In this document: piece after piece, positions 17,945 to 26,119 of the stretch
Layout: each line of letters begins with the position of its first letter
Numbering within the stretch: the stretch's first letter is position 1
Program-made: the position numbers and the translations under genes
Notes under the pieces: model-generated
The model's database searches: none
Told to the model about the DNA's origin: nothing
Seen by the model: the letters and a program-made list of their open reading frames with translations, nothing else
Source: Marinimicrococcus sp033875255
Lineage (GTDB): Bacteria; Pseudomonadota; Alphaproteobacteria; Geminicoccales; Geminicoccaceae
Length of the DNA stretch: 64,000 nt
NCBI GenBank assembly: GCA_033875255.1
Contig: JAWZSN010000004.1
Location: 62,001 to 126,000 of the forward strand
Direction of reading: 5' to 3'

Positions 17945-18335
17945 CAAGGCGCTGCGCGCGGTTTTTTTCATCTGGTTTCCTGTCGGTTCGGGTGGTGCCG
18001 TTCACCGGATCTTCACTGACCGTCGGCATCCTGCTGGCGTGGGACTCCGCCGCCGCGAACCCCTGCGGCCGCACCTCTCCCACCATCCGGCAGAATCCAG
18101 CACCAGAGGTTGAAGACCCGTAAAGCCCGGCCGCTTCCCCACAGCCCGCCCGGCGGTGTTCACTCCGTCTTTACCGCGCCCTGCCATCCTGCTGGCCTGG
18201 GACTCCGCCGCCGCGAGACCTCGGGGCCGCATCTCTCCCACCATCCGGCAGAATGCCAGGGCATGAGTTGAGAAATCCCGAAAAGCGCGCCAACGACCAG
18301 AAACCAGAAAAAAGAAGGCCGCGCGCAGCGCCTTG
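17945..18335. repeat. Dispersed repeat copy (391 bp) with two hairpin modules
   Basis: The left end is at 17945 (followed by a run of seven T) and the inverted right end at 18318-18335 (followed inward on the minus strand by TTCTTTTTTCTGG). Between them are two copies of the ~155-bp module, with TCCTGCTGGCGTGGGACTCC near 18027 and TCCTGCTGGCCTGGGACTCC near 18187. Each can fold through TGGGA and TCCCA arms. Confidence 0.85.
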
Positions 18336-18571
18336 CCCGCCGCCGCCATGACCGGTACCGCGCTCCACGGACACGACGCTCCTTCCACGAAGGCGCGCCG
18401 CGTTCATCACAGCTGGCCCCGTCAAGGCCTGATCTGCGATCCTCGTGAAAAGCCCGCCCCGCGTTGATCGTGTCTTGCCCCTTGCTCCGCCGCTTCCCTC
18501 GAGGCGGCGTCCGGCTGAAAATGGGAGCGAGGCTGACAGGGCATCCGGCCAGGGCGCGACAAGGGAGCCCG

Positions 18572-18846
18572 CAAGGCGCTGCGCGCGGCTCTTTTGTCTG
18601 GTTTCCTGTCGGTTCGGGTGGTGCCCGTTCACCGGATCTTCACTGACCGTCGGCATCCTGCTGGCGTGGGACTCCGCCAGCGCAAAACCCTGCGGCGGCA
18701 CCTCTCCCACCATCCGCGAGAATGCCGCGGAGGGGTTGAGGAAGTATGAGCGCGCACCCCTTCCGCTGCCCGCACCGGGATCTCCGGGGCCCGGCGGCGC
18801 CGCCAACTAGCAAAAGAAACGCAAGAAGGCCGCGCGCAGCGCCTTG
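18572..18846. repeat. Dispersed repeat copy (275 bp) with one hairpin module
   Basis: The left end is at 18572 and the inverted right end at 18829-18846. It has one module (GCGTGGGACTCCGCC near 18664, TCTCCCACC near 18707). The right end runs directly into the leader and start of a decayed member of the ORF family, in the same order as at 38.9 and 40.6 kb. Confidence 0.85.
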
Positions 18847-18947
18847 TCCGGCCCGGCCGCCACGGGTGGCACCGCTCCGCGTCGACATGGTATTTATTCC
18901 TTCTCCATGCTACCCTCGCGCCATTCCCCCGGCCCCGCGAGGATGCC

Positions 18948-19372
18948 ATGCCGAGCACGCCCACCGCCGCGCAGTGTGACGCCTCCCGCCGCCACGGCGC
19001 CCTTGCGCGCGAGCAGGTGACGCCTGGGGGCGCGGCGCCAGCGCCCGGAACGGGACCCGCCACGGCCTGCTCGCCGCGGAAGTTTGTCCCCTCACGAGAA
19101 GATGCAGTTGGCCGCGCTGCTCGACGGGCCCGCCCAGCGCCACCGGCCGGCGGGCGCGGTCGAGGCGCACCGGGTGCTCCCGGTCGCAGAGGCGATGCTG
19201 CGCTGCGAGCGGCTCGATGCGCTGGAGCTTCGCGTGCTGGAGGGAGCGGAGGCGGTGCGCGAGACCGGCCTGCCGTCGCCGGCCACGGCGCTGGGCTACC
19301 GCGCGCGCCTGCAGCGCGACCCCGGGCAGGCCATAAGGAAGCTCGCGGCAGCCCGCACGCTGCGCGGACGAA
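18948..19372 (+). pseudogene. Diverged, frameshifted member of the cassette ORF family (copy D)
   Basis: Upstream sequence (CATGGTATTTATTCC..., CCCGCGAGGATGCC, ATG at 18948) matches the leaders of copies A and B. The family core appears in a different frame from about 19102: AVEAHRVLPVAEAMLRCERLDALEL matches AVEVHWGREMIFAMHRQERLRVVEL of copy A, and GYRARLQRD matches GQARRRARQD. The leader ATG and the core are in different frames, so an indel has occurred. GKREPE and GKDEPEP occur further on in the frame of the ATG. I treat it as decayed. Confidence 0.55.
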
Positions 19373-19379
19373 AGACCGT

Positions 19380-19880
19380 GGAAAACGCGAACCCGAGGCC
19401 GCCACCGACACCGAGCTTGCCATGGTCCGGCTCCTCGCCATGCGCCGCGCGGGCGGAAAAGACGAACCCGAGCCGGCCACGAGCACGCCATGAGAGAACC
19501 CGTCGCAGCCGGGACGCTGAGCAGACGAAAGACCGTGGAAAACCCGAACCCGAGGCCCAGCATGGCGGCCGGGCTGGTGGAGCTGGAGGCCACGGCCGCC
19601 GCCAGCACGGCGCATGTCATGGCCCGGCTTCCCGTCATGCGCGGGACGGGCGGAAAAGACGAACCCGGGCACGCTGCCCGCCGCCTGCCGCCAGCAAGCA
19701 GCAAGGGAGCCGGAGGCGCCCCGAGCACTGGGCCAACGGCCGAGCGCGGCAAACCCGAACCCGAGCCCCGGCTGGCGCCGCTGGAGGCCGCGGCCGCTGC
19801 CGACACCGAGCTTGCCATGACCTGGCTTCTCGCCATGTGCGGCACGGGCGGCAAAGACGAACCCGGGCACGCGGCACCGC
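19380..19880. repeat. Cluster of six GACGAACCCG-type short repeats
   Basis: Variants of GGCAAAGACGAACCCG occur near 19385, 19456, 19537, 19653, 19748 and 19850, spaced about 70-115 bp apart. The same motif recurs ten times at 39.57-42.95 kb behind copies A-C. No gene is supported between 19372 and 20024: the open frames here change register between motif copies. Confidence 0.75.
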
Positions 19881-19982
19881 TGGCCTGCAACGGCGTCCGG
19901 CAGCGCGGGGCGGTGGCCGAGCGCCGTCAGGCCGGCGAGGGAAGAAGGAAAGAGCCTCGCACGGCGCTGCCAGCGCAAGGCC

Positions 19983-20013
19983 GCACCGGCGCTCTCGGAG
20001 AGGGCGCCGGTGC
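19983..20013 (-). terminator. Hairpin downstream of the M20 peptidase operon
   Basis: The 10-bp arms GCACCGGCGC (19983-19992) and GCGCCGGTGC (20004-20013) are perfectly complementary and lie 12 bases beyond the M20 stop. No T run follows. Confidence 0.55.
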
Positions 20014-20024
20014 TCGTGGGGAGA

Positions 20025-21140
20025 TCAGTCCAGCGTCTCGAGGAGGCGCTTCATGAGGGTGGCGCGGGGCACGATGGAGGAGATCAGGATGTGCTCCTCT
20101 TGAGTATGGGCGCCGGCGCCGTCGACGCCCAGCCCGTCGAGGACGGGCAGGCGGCCGGCCAGGAAGTTGCCGTCGCTGCCGCCGCCGCTGGCGGTGTCGA
20201 CAAGCTCGAAGCCGATCTCGGCGGCGAGCTTTTGGGCCTTCTCGAGGAGAGCCGTGATGGCCGGGGTCTTGACGTAGGGCGGGCGGTTGAGCTGGCCCTC
20301 GACGGTGATCGCGACGTCTTCGTCGAACGGCTTGAGGCCGGTGATGCGCGGCAGCACCTCCTCGACCGAGGCCGGGTCGGGGAGGCGCACGTCGACCTCG
20401 GCGGTGGCGTGCTCGGGGATCACGTTGAGCGCCGTGCCGCCCGAGACGATGCCGACATTGACGGTGACGCCGCGCTCATAGTCGGTGAGCGCCTCGAGGG
20501 CCAGGATCTGCCGGGCCATCTCCTTGATGGCGCTGCGGCCGTCGGCATGGTTGCCACCCGAGTGCGCCGGCCTTCCGTGGAAGCGGACCACGTAGCGGGC
20601 GCTGCCCTTGCGGGCGGTCACGCACTTGCCGCCGAAGCGGGCAGGCTCGGTCACCAGCACGTGCTTGGCGCGGTCGCCCGCCGCCTCGATGAGGGCGCGG
20701 GAGGTGGGGCTGCCGACCTCCTCGTCGGAGGCGATGACCCAGCGCACCGGCAGCTTCGGCCGGCCACCCTCGGCCAGGATCGCGCGCATCGCCGCGAAGG
20801 CCAGGAAAGCGCCGCCCTTCATGTCGTAGATGCCCGGGCCGAACGCCTTGTCGCCCTCGACGCGGAAAGGGAGCGTGCTGGCGAGCGTGCCCACCGGGTG
20901 GACGGTATCGAGGTGCGAGAGGACGAGGATGCCGGGCTCGTCCTTGCCCCACGGCGTCTCGACCAGAAGATTGGCGCCCATGCCGTCACGGGCCGGCACG
21001 ATCCGGGTCTCGAGGCCGATTCCCCGGAACTGGGCGGCCACCCGCTCCATCATGCCGGTGACCGCCTCGGGTGCGGAGGTCGGGGTCTCGAGCTCGACCC
21101 ACTCCCGGATCTCCTCGAGAATCGCGTTGGCGTCGAACAT
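20025..21140 (-). CDS. M20 family metallopeptidase (carboxypeptidase G2/ArgE-like)
   Basis: A 371-residue di-zinc amidohydrolase. Metal and catalytic signatures are present: LSHLDTVHP (His and catalytic Asp), GPGIYDMKGG (bridging Asp), SDEEVGS (general-base and metal Glu), and a C-terminal GAHTQEEH His. The dimerisation insert contains RPAHSGGNHADGRSAI. Such enzymes split N-acyl amino acids or C-terminal glutamate. It is the third gene of an operon behind a creatininase homologue and an MFS carrier (24-bp gap), so it may act on a product of ring opening or an imported acyl-amino acid; that link is inference. Confidence 0.9.
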   Translation of the reverse strand: MFDANAILEEIREWVELETPTSAPEAVTGMMERVAAQFRGIGLETRIVPARDGMGANLLVETPWGKDEPGILVLSHLDTVHPVGTLASTLPFRVEGDKAFGPGIYDMKGGAFLAFAAMRAILAEGGRPKLPVRWVIASDEEVGSPTSRALIEAAGDRAKHVLVTEPARFGGKCVTARKGSARYVVRFHGRPAHSGGNHADGRSAIKEMARQILALEALTDYERGVTVNVGIVSGGTALNVIPEHATAEVDVRLPDPASVEEVLPRITGLKPFDEDVAITVEGQLNRPPYVKTPAITALLEKAQKLAAEIGFELVDTASGGGSDGNFLAGRLPVLDGLGVDGAGAHTQEEHILISSIVPRATLMKRLLETLD

Positions 21141-21164
21141 CTGCTTCCTTCCTTCAACGTCGGT

Positions 21165-22397
21165 TCAGGCGTTCAAGCGACAGGTCGGGCGCGGCAGCAG
21201 GCGCACGCTCGCCGCGCCGAACAGCGCTCCGCCGGCCACGACCACGAACGCGGCCCCCCAGCCGGCCAGGCTGGCATGGCCGAAATGGTCGAGCACGAAG
21301 CCGGAGGCGAGCGGGCTCGCCAGGGCTGCGAGGGAGCCCAGGCTGCTCTGGACGGCGATCGTCGCACCGCGTCGCTCGATGGCGGCGGTGGAGAGCGTGC
21401 CCACCGTCAGCGCCGCGCTGTCGAGCATGACCACGGCTCCGTAGCCGGTGGCGAGCGCCACGACCAGCCAGAAAGGCAGTGCTGCCGCGTAGCCCAGACC
21501 TGCGCCGAGGCAGGCCGAGAGCAGCATCACGAGGCTCAGCATGCGGCGCCGCTCGTGGCGGGTGGCGAGCTCGTTGCCGAGCACGCTGGCCGGCAGGCCC
21601 AGGAGCATGATGAACGTGGCGATGACCGCCACCGTGGCATGCGAGACCTCGCTGCCGCCGGCAGCAGCGGCGAACACCAGGAAGGCCACCAGCCAGGTGC
21701 GCAGGCCGAACAGCTCCCAGCAATGGCCGGCATAGCCCAGAATATAGGCGAGCGAGCCCGGCTGGCGCAGCACCGGCCGCAGGTCGAGCAGGGGGCCGGT
21801 AGCGGCCATGCCCGGCGGCGTGGCGGGCGCCACGGCGAGCAGCGTGACGAGCCCGCCCAAAGCCGGGAGGATCCCGCTGAGCGCGAAGGCCCAGCGCCAG
21901 CCGAACCACTCGGCGGCAAGGCCGGTGACCAGCAGGGAGAGGGCGATGCCGACCGAATAGGCGGCGGTGTACCAGGACTGCCAGCGGCCCTGCCGGGGGC
22001 CGGCAGTGCGATCGGTGAGCGCCTTGAGGCCGGGCATGTAGATGCCGGCGATGCCCGCACCGGCGGCCAGCCGCCAGAACATGGCGCTCCAGAATCCGTC
22101 GGCCAGGAGCGCGTAGCCGATGCCGGCCACCGCGCTGGCGGCCGAGCCGGCGATCACCACCCGGCGGGCGTCGATGCGGTCCGTGAGCGCGCTCAGGATC
22201 GGGGAGGCGACGGCGTAGGAGACATAGGTGACGCCCGAGATCCAGCCCACCTCGCTGCTGGAGAGATCCCACAGCTCCATGAACTGCGGGATCAGCGCCT
22301 GGAAGCTCATATTGCCGGCGAGCCCCAGCACCAGCATGGGAAAGAGGGCGAGTGCCGGGCGCAGTCCGGCGCCCGTGTCCGCCGTCGCCTGCGCCAT
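21165..22397 (-). CDS. MFS transporter
   Basis: A 410-residue major facilitator with 12 predicted spans. The cytoplasmic loop 2-3 motif ALTDRIDARRVVIAG is recognisable, and GWRWAFALSGILPALGG marks the sixth helix region. It sits three bases after the creatininase homologue and 24 bp before the M20 peptidase, so the three are co-transcribed. The carrier probably imports the substrate of these amidases or exports a product. The substrate cannot be read from sequence. Confidence 0.88.
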   Translation of the reverse strand: MAQATADTGAGLRPALALFPMLVLGLAGNMSFQALIPQFMELWDLSSSEVGWISGVTYVSYAVASPILSALTDRIDARRVVIAGSAASAVAGIGYALLADGFWSAMFWRLAAGAGIAGIYMPGLKALTDRTAGPRQGRWQSWYTAAYSVGIALSLLVTGLAAEWFGWRWAFALSGILPALGGLVTLLAVAPATPPGMAATGPLLDLRPVLRQPGSLAYILGYAGHCWELFGLRTWLVAFLVFAAAAGGSEVSHATVAVIATFIMLLGLPASVLGNELATRHERRRMLSLVMLLSACLGAGLGYAAALPFWLVVALATGYGAVVMLDSAALTVGTLSTAAIERRGATIAVQSSLGSLAALASPLASGFVLDHFGHASLAGWGAAFVVVAGGALFGAASVRLLPRPTCRLNA

Positions 22398-22400
22398 GGA

Positions 22401-23270
22401 TCAGCCGGGCCGGCGGCCGGCGAGACGGCGCTTGATCTCCTCGACCTCGGTGCCGTGATAGTCGTCCGGCGCGCGGATCTCGCGGGCCCGCATCTCCTCG
22501 ATGATCTCGGCCACCTCGTCGGCGGCGGCCTCGAGGATCTTCTGGCCCTTCTCGGCGGTGGCCTTGGTGGCGTCGCCGCGCACGCCGCTCATCGAGCCGG
22601 TGGAGAAATACTCCATCGCGACCAGCGGGGTCTTGCTGTCGGGGTCGGGCCGCTTGCCGGTGAGATCGGCCCAAAAATGCGGGCTGCGGCGGAAGCTGTA
22701 GTCGGCCACCGCTTGGCTCATGTCGACGGCGTCGGGGTCGATGGCGAGATAGGCCGCCGTCTCGAGCTCGCAGGCATGGCTGGTGTGCTCGCTCTCCTGG
22801 AGACCGGCCCAGGCCTTGCCCACGTCGTTGAGCGCGAACCAGGACTGGCCGGCGATCAGCGCTTCCGGATGCTTCACCTGGGCCAGGCGGATGATCATCT
22901 CGAGGATCGGGCGGTTCGAGCCGTGGCCGTTGATGATGAGAACCCGCCTGAAGCCGTGGCGGACCAGCGAGGAGCAGACGCACACCCCGTAGCGGATAAG
23001 CACGTCCCAGTCGACGTCGACGGTGCCCGGCCAGCTCATGTGGTGCGGCTCGAAGCCGAACGCCATGGGCGTCATGACGAGGCAGTTGTCGTTGCGCCTG
23101 GCGGCGCGCAGGCACACCTCGCGCGCCAGCCGCAGATCGACGTCCACCGGCAGGTGAAAGCCGTGCTGCTCCAGCGAGGCGAAGGGTATCACCACCACCT
23201 TGTCGGCCTCGGCCGCGTCGCGAAGCTGCGGCCAGGTCAGCCGCTCATAGAGAGTTTCCCGCTCGGCCAT
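22401..23270 (-). CDS. Creatininase family protein
   Basis: A 289-residue member of the creatininase/FAPy-deformylase fold, which hydrolyses cyclic or linear amides with a di-metal centre. Metal-site signatures are SLEQHGFHLPVDVD, NGHGSNR and SHACELETA. The start at 23270 (MAERETLYERL) has GGAGG upstream; an upstream in-frame extension has no family similarity. It is the first gene of the creatininase-MFS-M20 operon. The substrate may be creatinine, a lactam or a formamide. Confidence 0.88.
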   Translation of the reverse strand: MAERETLYERLTWPQLRDAAEADKVVVIPFASLEQHGFHLPVDVDLRLAREVCLRAARRNDNCLVMTPMAFGFEPHHMSWPGTVDVDWDVLIRYGVCVCSSLVRHGFRRVLIINGHGSNRPILEMIIRLAQVKHPEALIAGQSWFALNDVGKAWAGLQESEHTSHACELETAAYLAIDPDAVDMSQAVADYSFRRSPHFWADLTGKRPDPDSKTPLVAMEYFSTGSMSGVRGDATKATAEKGQKILEAAADEVAEIIEEMRAREIRAPDDYHGTEVEEIKRRLAGRRPG

Positions 23271-23385
23271 CGCTTTGCCTCCCTGTTGTACGTTCTTTGT
23301 GCGACCCCACGTTCCTAGCCGGTGGGACGGGCTGCGGCTATGTGGGGGACACGCAACGGAGCGCTGCAAACGCGAAGGGCCTGAG

Positions 23386-23625
23386 ATGAGCAAGCAGCTT
23401 CTTCACCTGGTGTTCGGCGGCGAGCTCGAGCACCCCCAGTCGACCGAGTTCACCGATCTCTCCAAGCTCGACATCGTGGGCGTCTACCCGAACTACGCCG
23501 AGGCCTACAAGGTGTGGCGCGGCAAGGCGCAGGCGACTGTCGACAACGCCAACATGCGCTATTTCGTGGTGCATCTGCACCGCCTGCTCGACCCCGCCGC
23601 CGGCGACGGCAAGCCGGCGGAGTGA
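23386..23625 (+). CDS. DUF4170 domain-containing protein
   Basis: A 79-residue soluble protein, MSKQLLHLVFGGELEHPQS..., with VGVYPNYAEAYKVWRGKAQATVDNANMRYFVVHLHRLLDP, the compact signature of DUF4170. The family is almost confined to alphaproteobacteria and has no known function. It is divergent from the creatininase operon and its gene ends at a bidirectional hairpin. Confidence 0.9.
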   Translation: MSKQLLHLVFGGELEHPQSTEFTDLSKLDIVGVYPNYAEAYKVWRGKAQATVDNANMRYFVVHLHRLLDPAAGDGKPAE

Positions 23626-23649
23626 GCCAGGCAGGGCCTGCTGCAGGAG

Positions 23650-23681
23650 GAGAGGGCGCCCGGTCGCGCGGGCACCCTCTC
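23650..23681. terminator. Bidirectional hairpin terminator
   Basis: GAGAGGG at 23650-23656 pairs with CCCTCTC at 23675-23681, with further pairing of GCCCG and CGGGC inside. It lies between the convergent DUF4170 gene and the exported-protein gene. Confidence 0.65.
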
Positions 23682-23689
23682 GCTCACCC

Positions 23690-24124
23690 CTACTTCACAT
23701 TGAAGATCGCGCGCTGGGTCTCGCCGGTGGTGCCGGGGATCCTTATCTCGAAACTGCCGGGGACGATCGGCACGAAGGAGATAGTAGCGGTGCCCTCGTC
23801 GTCGAACTCGAGGCTGTCGATGCCCAGCGGCCGCACCTCGATATCGTTGATGACGATCTCGTTGACCCAGATGTTGCGGAAGAAGCGCGGTCCCTCGATG
23901 GCGATCTCCGCGGAGCCGTCGGCAGTGATGTCGATCCGGTAGTATTTCCCCGCCTCCAGCTCGTAGGGCGCCGCGGCGAGCGGCTGGCCCGAGGACAGGG
24001 TGATCGGCTCCAGCCGGGTGGCGCCGCCGGTAAGAAGGCCCGCCTGGGCATTCACCGTGCCGCTGCCTGCCACCGCGAGCGCGGCGGCGAGGGTCAGGGC
24101 CGCAACGATCCGTTCTTTGGACAT
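23690..24124 (-). CDS. Exported protein, possible cupredoxin-like fold
   Basis: A 144-residue protein with a clear signal peptide: MSKERIVAALTLAAALAVAGSGTVNAQA. The mature part is beta-rich (YELEAGKYYRIDITADGSAEIAIEGPRFF, GTATISFVPIVPGSFEIRIPG), resembling the strand order of cupredoxin-like domains, but no His/Cys/Met copper ligand set is visible. ATG at 24124 is chosen because it starts the signal peptide, with GAGGAGG upstream. It is probably periplasmic and I do not recognise a named family. Confidence 0.65.
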   Translation of the reverse strand: MSKERIVAALTLAAALAVAGSGTVNAQAGLLTGGATRLEPITLSSGQPLAAAPYELEAGKYYRIDITADGSAEIAIEGPRFFRNIWVNEIVINDIEVRPLGIDSLEFDDEGTATISFVPIVPGSFEIRIPGTTGETQRAIFNVK

Positions 24125-24192
24125 GCTGCCTCCTCGGGTTGCATGCCATCGATCCATATCGCCGCGCGTGATTTTGGCAAGCCAGCGTTGCC

Positions 24193-24218
24193 GGAACCCT
24201 CGGCCGTCGCCCGAGGTT
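24193..24218 (+). promoter_or_regulatory. EcfG-type promoter upstream of the stress membrane genes
   Basis: GGAAC at 24193-24197, 17 bases, then GGTT at 24215-24218, close to the alphaproteobacterial general-stress consensus GGAAC-N16/17-CGTT. It lies 52 bp before the YqaE-like start. The same GGAAC-N17-GGTT spacing recurs upstream of ku. Confidence 0.45.
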
Positions 24219-24270
24219 TCACGAATGGCCGCATGAGCCCGGACGGTCGGGCGCGCTCCCGGAGAACCCC

Positions 24271-24429
24271 ATGGACGTCATCCGCATCCTGATCGCCATC
24301 CTCCTCCCGCCATTGGGGGTGTTCTTGCAGGTCGGCATCGGGCTGCACTTCTGGCTGAACATTCTCCTGACCCTGCTGGGCTACATCCCCGGGATCATCC
24401 ACGCGATCTACGTGATCGTGAAGAAGTGA
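24271..24429 (+). CDS. YqaE/Pmp3 family membrane protein
   Basis: A 52-residue hydrophobic protein with two membrane helices: MDVIRILIAILLPPLGVFLQVG and FWLNILLTLLGYIPGIIHAIYVI. The LPPLGVFLQVG and YIPGIIHAIY motifs are diagnostic of the Pmp3/YqaE proteolipid family, which is tied to salt and envelope stress. CCGGAGAACCCC precedes the ATG. Its TGA overlaps the ATG of the next gene. An EcfG-type promoter lies upstream. Confidence 0.93.
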   Translation: MDVIRILIAILLPPLGVFLQVGIGLHFWLNILLTLLGYIPGIIHAIYVIVKK

Positions 24430-24803
24430 TGGCGCCTTCCGCGGTGGCTGCCCCCGTGGACCACAGCGCCCGTCTGGCACGGCTCGAGGCGCTGGCCACG
24501 CTGCTCGACAGCCGGTGGCGGATCCCGGGCATCGGTGTGCGCATCGGTATCGATGGCATCGCCAGCATCCTGCCGGTGATCGGGGACAGCGCCACCGGCG
24601 TCGTCTCGGCCTACCTGATCCTCGAGGCGGCGCGAGCCGGCGCGCCCCGGCACCTTCTCGTGCGGATGGCGGGCAATGCCGGCCTCGACTGGCTGGTCGG
24701 CTCGATCCCGGTGCTGGGCACGCTCTTCGACATAGGTTTCAAGGCCAACAACAGGAACGTGGCAATGCTTCGCCGGCACCTCGAGGCTTCCCGGACGTTG
24801 TAG
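24429..24803 (+). CDS. DUF4112 domain-containing protein
   Basis: A 124-residue protein with LARLEALATLLDSRWRIPGIGVRIGIDGIASILPVIGD, followed by a hydrophobic SATGVVSAYLILEAARAG and GSIPVLGTLFDIGFKANNRN, all typical of DUF4112. The ATG at 24429 overlaps the TGA of the YqaE-like gene, so translation is probably coupled. The family is membrane-associated with no known role. GlsB follows 39 bp later, and the trio looks like a stress-membrane group. Confidence 0.9.
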   Translation: MAPSAVAAPVDHSARLARLEALATLLDSRWRIPGIGVRIGIDGIASILPVIGDSATGVVSAYLILEAARAGAPRHLLVRMAGNAGLDWLVGSIPVLGTLFDIGFKANNRNVAMLRRHLEASRTL

Positions 24804-24842
24804 ACTCGAGATCTCGATCATCGACGCCATAGGAGGTAGCCC

Positions 24843-25094
24843 GTGGGCATTCTCGCCTGGATCGTGTTCGGCCTGATCGCCGGCGTCATCGCCAAGTTCC
24901 TGATGCCGGGCAAGGATCCCGGCGGGTTCATCGTGACCATCCTGATCGGCATCGCCGGTGCGATCGTCGGCGGCTTCATCGGCAGCGCCCTCGGCTTTGG
25001 CGAGGTCAGCGGCTTCGATCTCCGGAGCTTCTTCGTGGCCATCGTGGGCGCCATCGTTCTGCTTATCGGCTACCGGATGATCGCCCGGCGGTAA
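24843..25094 (+). CDS. GlsB/YeaQ/YmgE family stress-response membrane protein
   Basis: An 83-residue transglycosylase-associated type membrane protein with three helices. The start VGILAWIVFGLIAGVIAKFLMPGKDPGGFIVTILIGIAGAIVGGFIG is the family core. It starts at GTG with AGGAGG eight bases before. The last eight residues, RMIARR included, are basic and cytoplasmic. E. coli relatives are induced by general stress; here it follows two other small membrane proteins behind a putative stress promoter. Confidence 0.93.
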   Translation: MGILAWIVFGLIAGVIAKFLMPGKDPGGFIVTILIGIAGAIVGGFIGSALGFGEVSGFDLRSFFVAIVGAIVLLIGYRMIARR

Positions 25095-25120
25095 GTCCCT
25101 CGCGATCCTTACGGCAGTCG

Positions 25121-25146
25121 GACGGCCCTCCTCAGCGGGGGCCGTT
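25121..25146. terminator. Bidirectional hairpin between glsB and the CDF gene
   Basis: ACGGCCC at 25122-25128 pairs with GGGCCGT at 25139-25145. It overlaps the end of the convergent CDF gene. Confidence 0.5.
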
Positions 25147-26076
25147 CGCATCTGCGGCACCAGGGCGGTGCCGGCGCAGTGCCTGCGCCTCGATGAAGAG
25201 ATGCCGCACCTGGGGAAAGGCCTCGCGGATGCGTCGTTCCAGCCCGGCCACGGTCTCCTCGACCTCCCCGGCGTCGAGGCTCGGCGCGAAGCCGAGATTA
25301 GCGGCGACCAGGACCTCCTCGGGCCCCAGGTGCATGGTCATGACCTCCCGACTGCCGGTGATGCCCGGATGTTCGTTCATCACCTCGCGCAGTCCCGCGA
25401 TCACCTCGTTGCTGGCCGCCTCGCCGGTCAGCAGGCTCCTGGTCTCGCGGGCGAGGAAGACGGCGGTCGCCACCAGCAGGCAGCCGATCGCCACCGAGGC
25501 CACGCCGTCCAGCCGCGGCTCGTCCAGCAACTGGCCAAGGAAGATGCCGATGAAGGCGATGACCAACCCCATGAGGGCGGCGGCATCTTCGACCAGCACG
25601 GTGAAGATCGCCGGATCCTTGCTGCCCCGCAGGGCCTCCATCATGCCCCGGCCGCGCCGCGTGCGCTGGAACGCCCGCCATGCCGCCCACAGGGCGGCGG
25701 CCTCGAAGAGGAAGGCGAGGCCCAGCACGATGTAACTCACATGCACCGCCTCGACGGCGTGCGGCTCGCGGATCTTGGCGATCCCTTCGTAGATCGAGAT
25801 TCCGCCGCCCAGGGCGAAGATCAGGATCGCCACGACGAAGGCCCAGAAATAGAGCTCCTGCGCATGGCCGAAGGGGTGCTCGCGATCGGCGGGCCGTGCG
25901 GCGCGGCGCATGCCGTAGAGCAGAAGGCCCTGGTTGCCGGTGTCGACCAGCGAGTGGATCCCCTCGCTGAGCATCGCCGAGCTGCCGGTCCAGGCGGCAG
26001 CCACGAACTTGGTGACGGCGATCAGCGCGTTGCCCACCAGTGCCGCATAGACGACCTTCTTGTTGCCGCTCGCCAT
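25132..26076 (-). CDS. Cation diffusion facilitator family transporter
   Basis: A 314-residue CDF exporter of divalent metals. The transmembrane part (residues ~1-200) has SSAMLSEGIHSLVDTGNQGLLLYG in TM2, where family members carry HxxxD metal sites (here EGIHSLVDT), and DREHPFGHAQELYFWAF. The C-terminal cytoplasmic domain includes VMTMHLGPEEVLVAANLGF. The subgroup resembles the ZT_dimer-type Zn/Fe/Mn exporters, and the metal is not predictable. No metal regulator is adjacent. Confidence 0.9.
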   Translation of the reverse strand: MASGNKKVVYAALVGNALIAVTKFVAAAWTGSSAMLSEGIHSLVDTGNQGLLLYGMRRAARPADREHPFGHAQELYFWAFVVAILIFALGGGISIYEGIAKIREPHAVEAVHVSYIVLGLAFLFEAAALWAAWRAFQRTRRGRGMMEALRGSKDPAIFTVLVEDAAALMGLVIAFIGIFLGQLLDEPRLDGVASVAIGCLLVATAVFLARETRSLLTGEAASNEVIAGLREVMNEHPGITGSREVMTMHLGPEEVLVAANLGFAPSLDAGEVEETVAGLERRIREAFPQVRHLFIEAQALRRHRPGAADANGPR

Positions 26077-26119
26077 GTGTTCCGATCCCCCTTTTGGGAA
26101 AGAAACGGCCGGGGAGGCT

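Noticed and set aside
19084..20103. Single 340-residue protein in the 19-kb block
   Set aside because: Only the first ~95 residues resemble the cassette family; the rest is low-complexity and runs into the opposite-strand peptidase gene.
20936..20955. Another GKDEP motif inside the M20 peptidase
   Set aside because: The peptidase has GKDEP by chance; its DNA (GGCAAGGACGAGCCCGG) differs from the repeat and sits in a conserved enzyme on the other strand.
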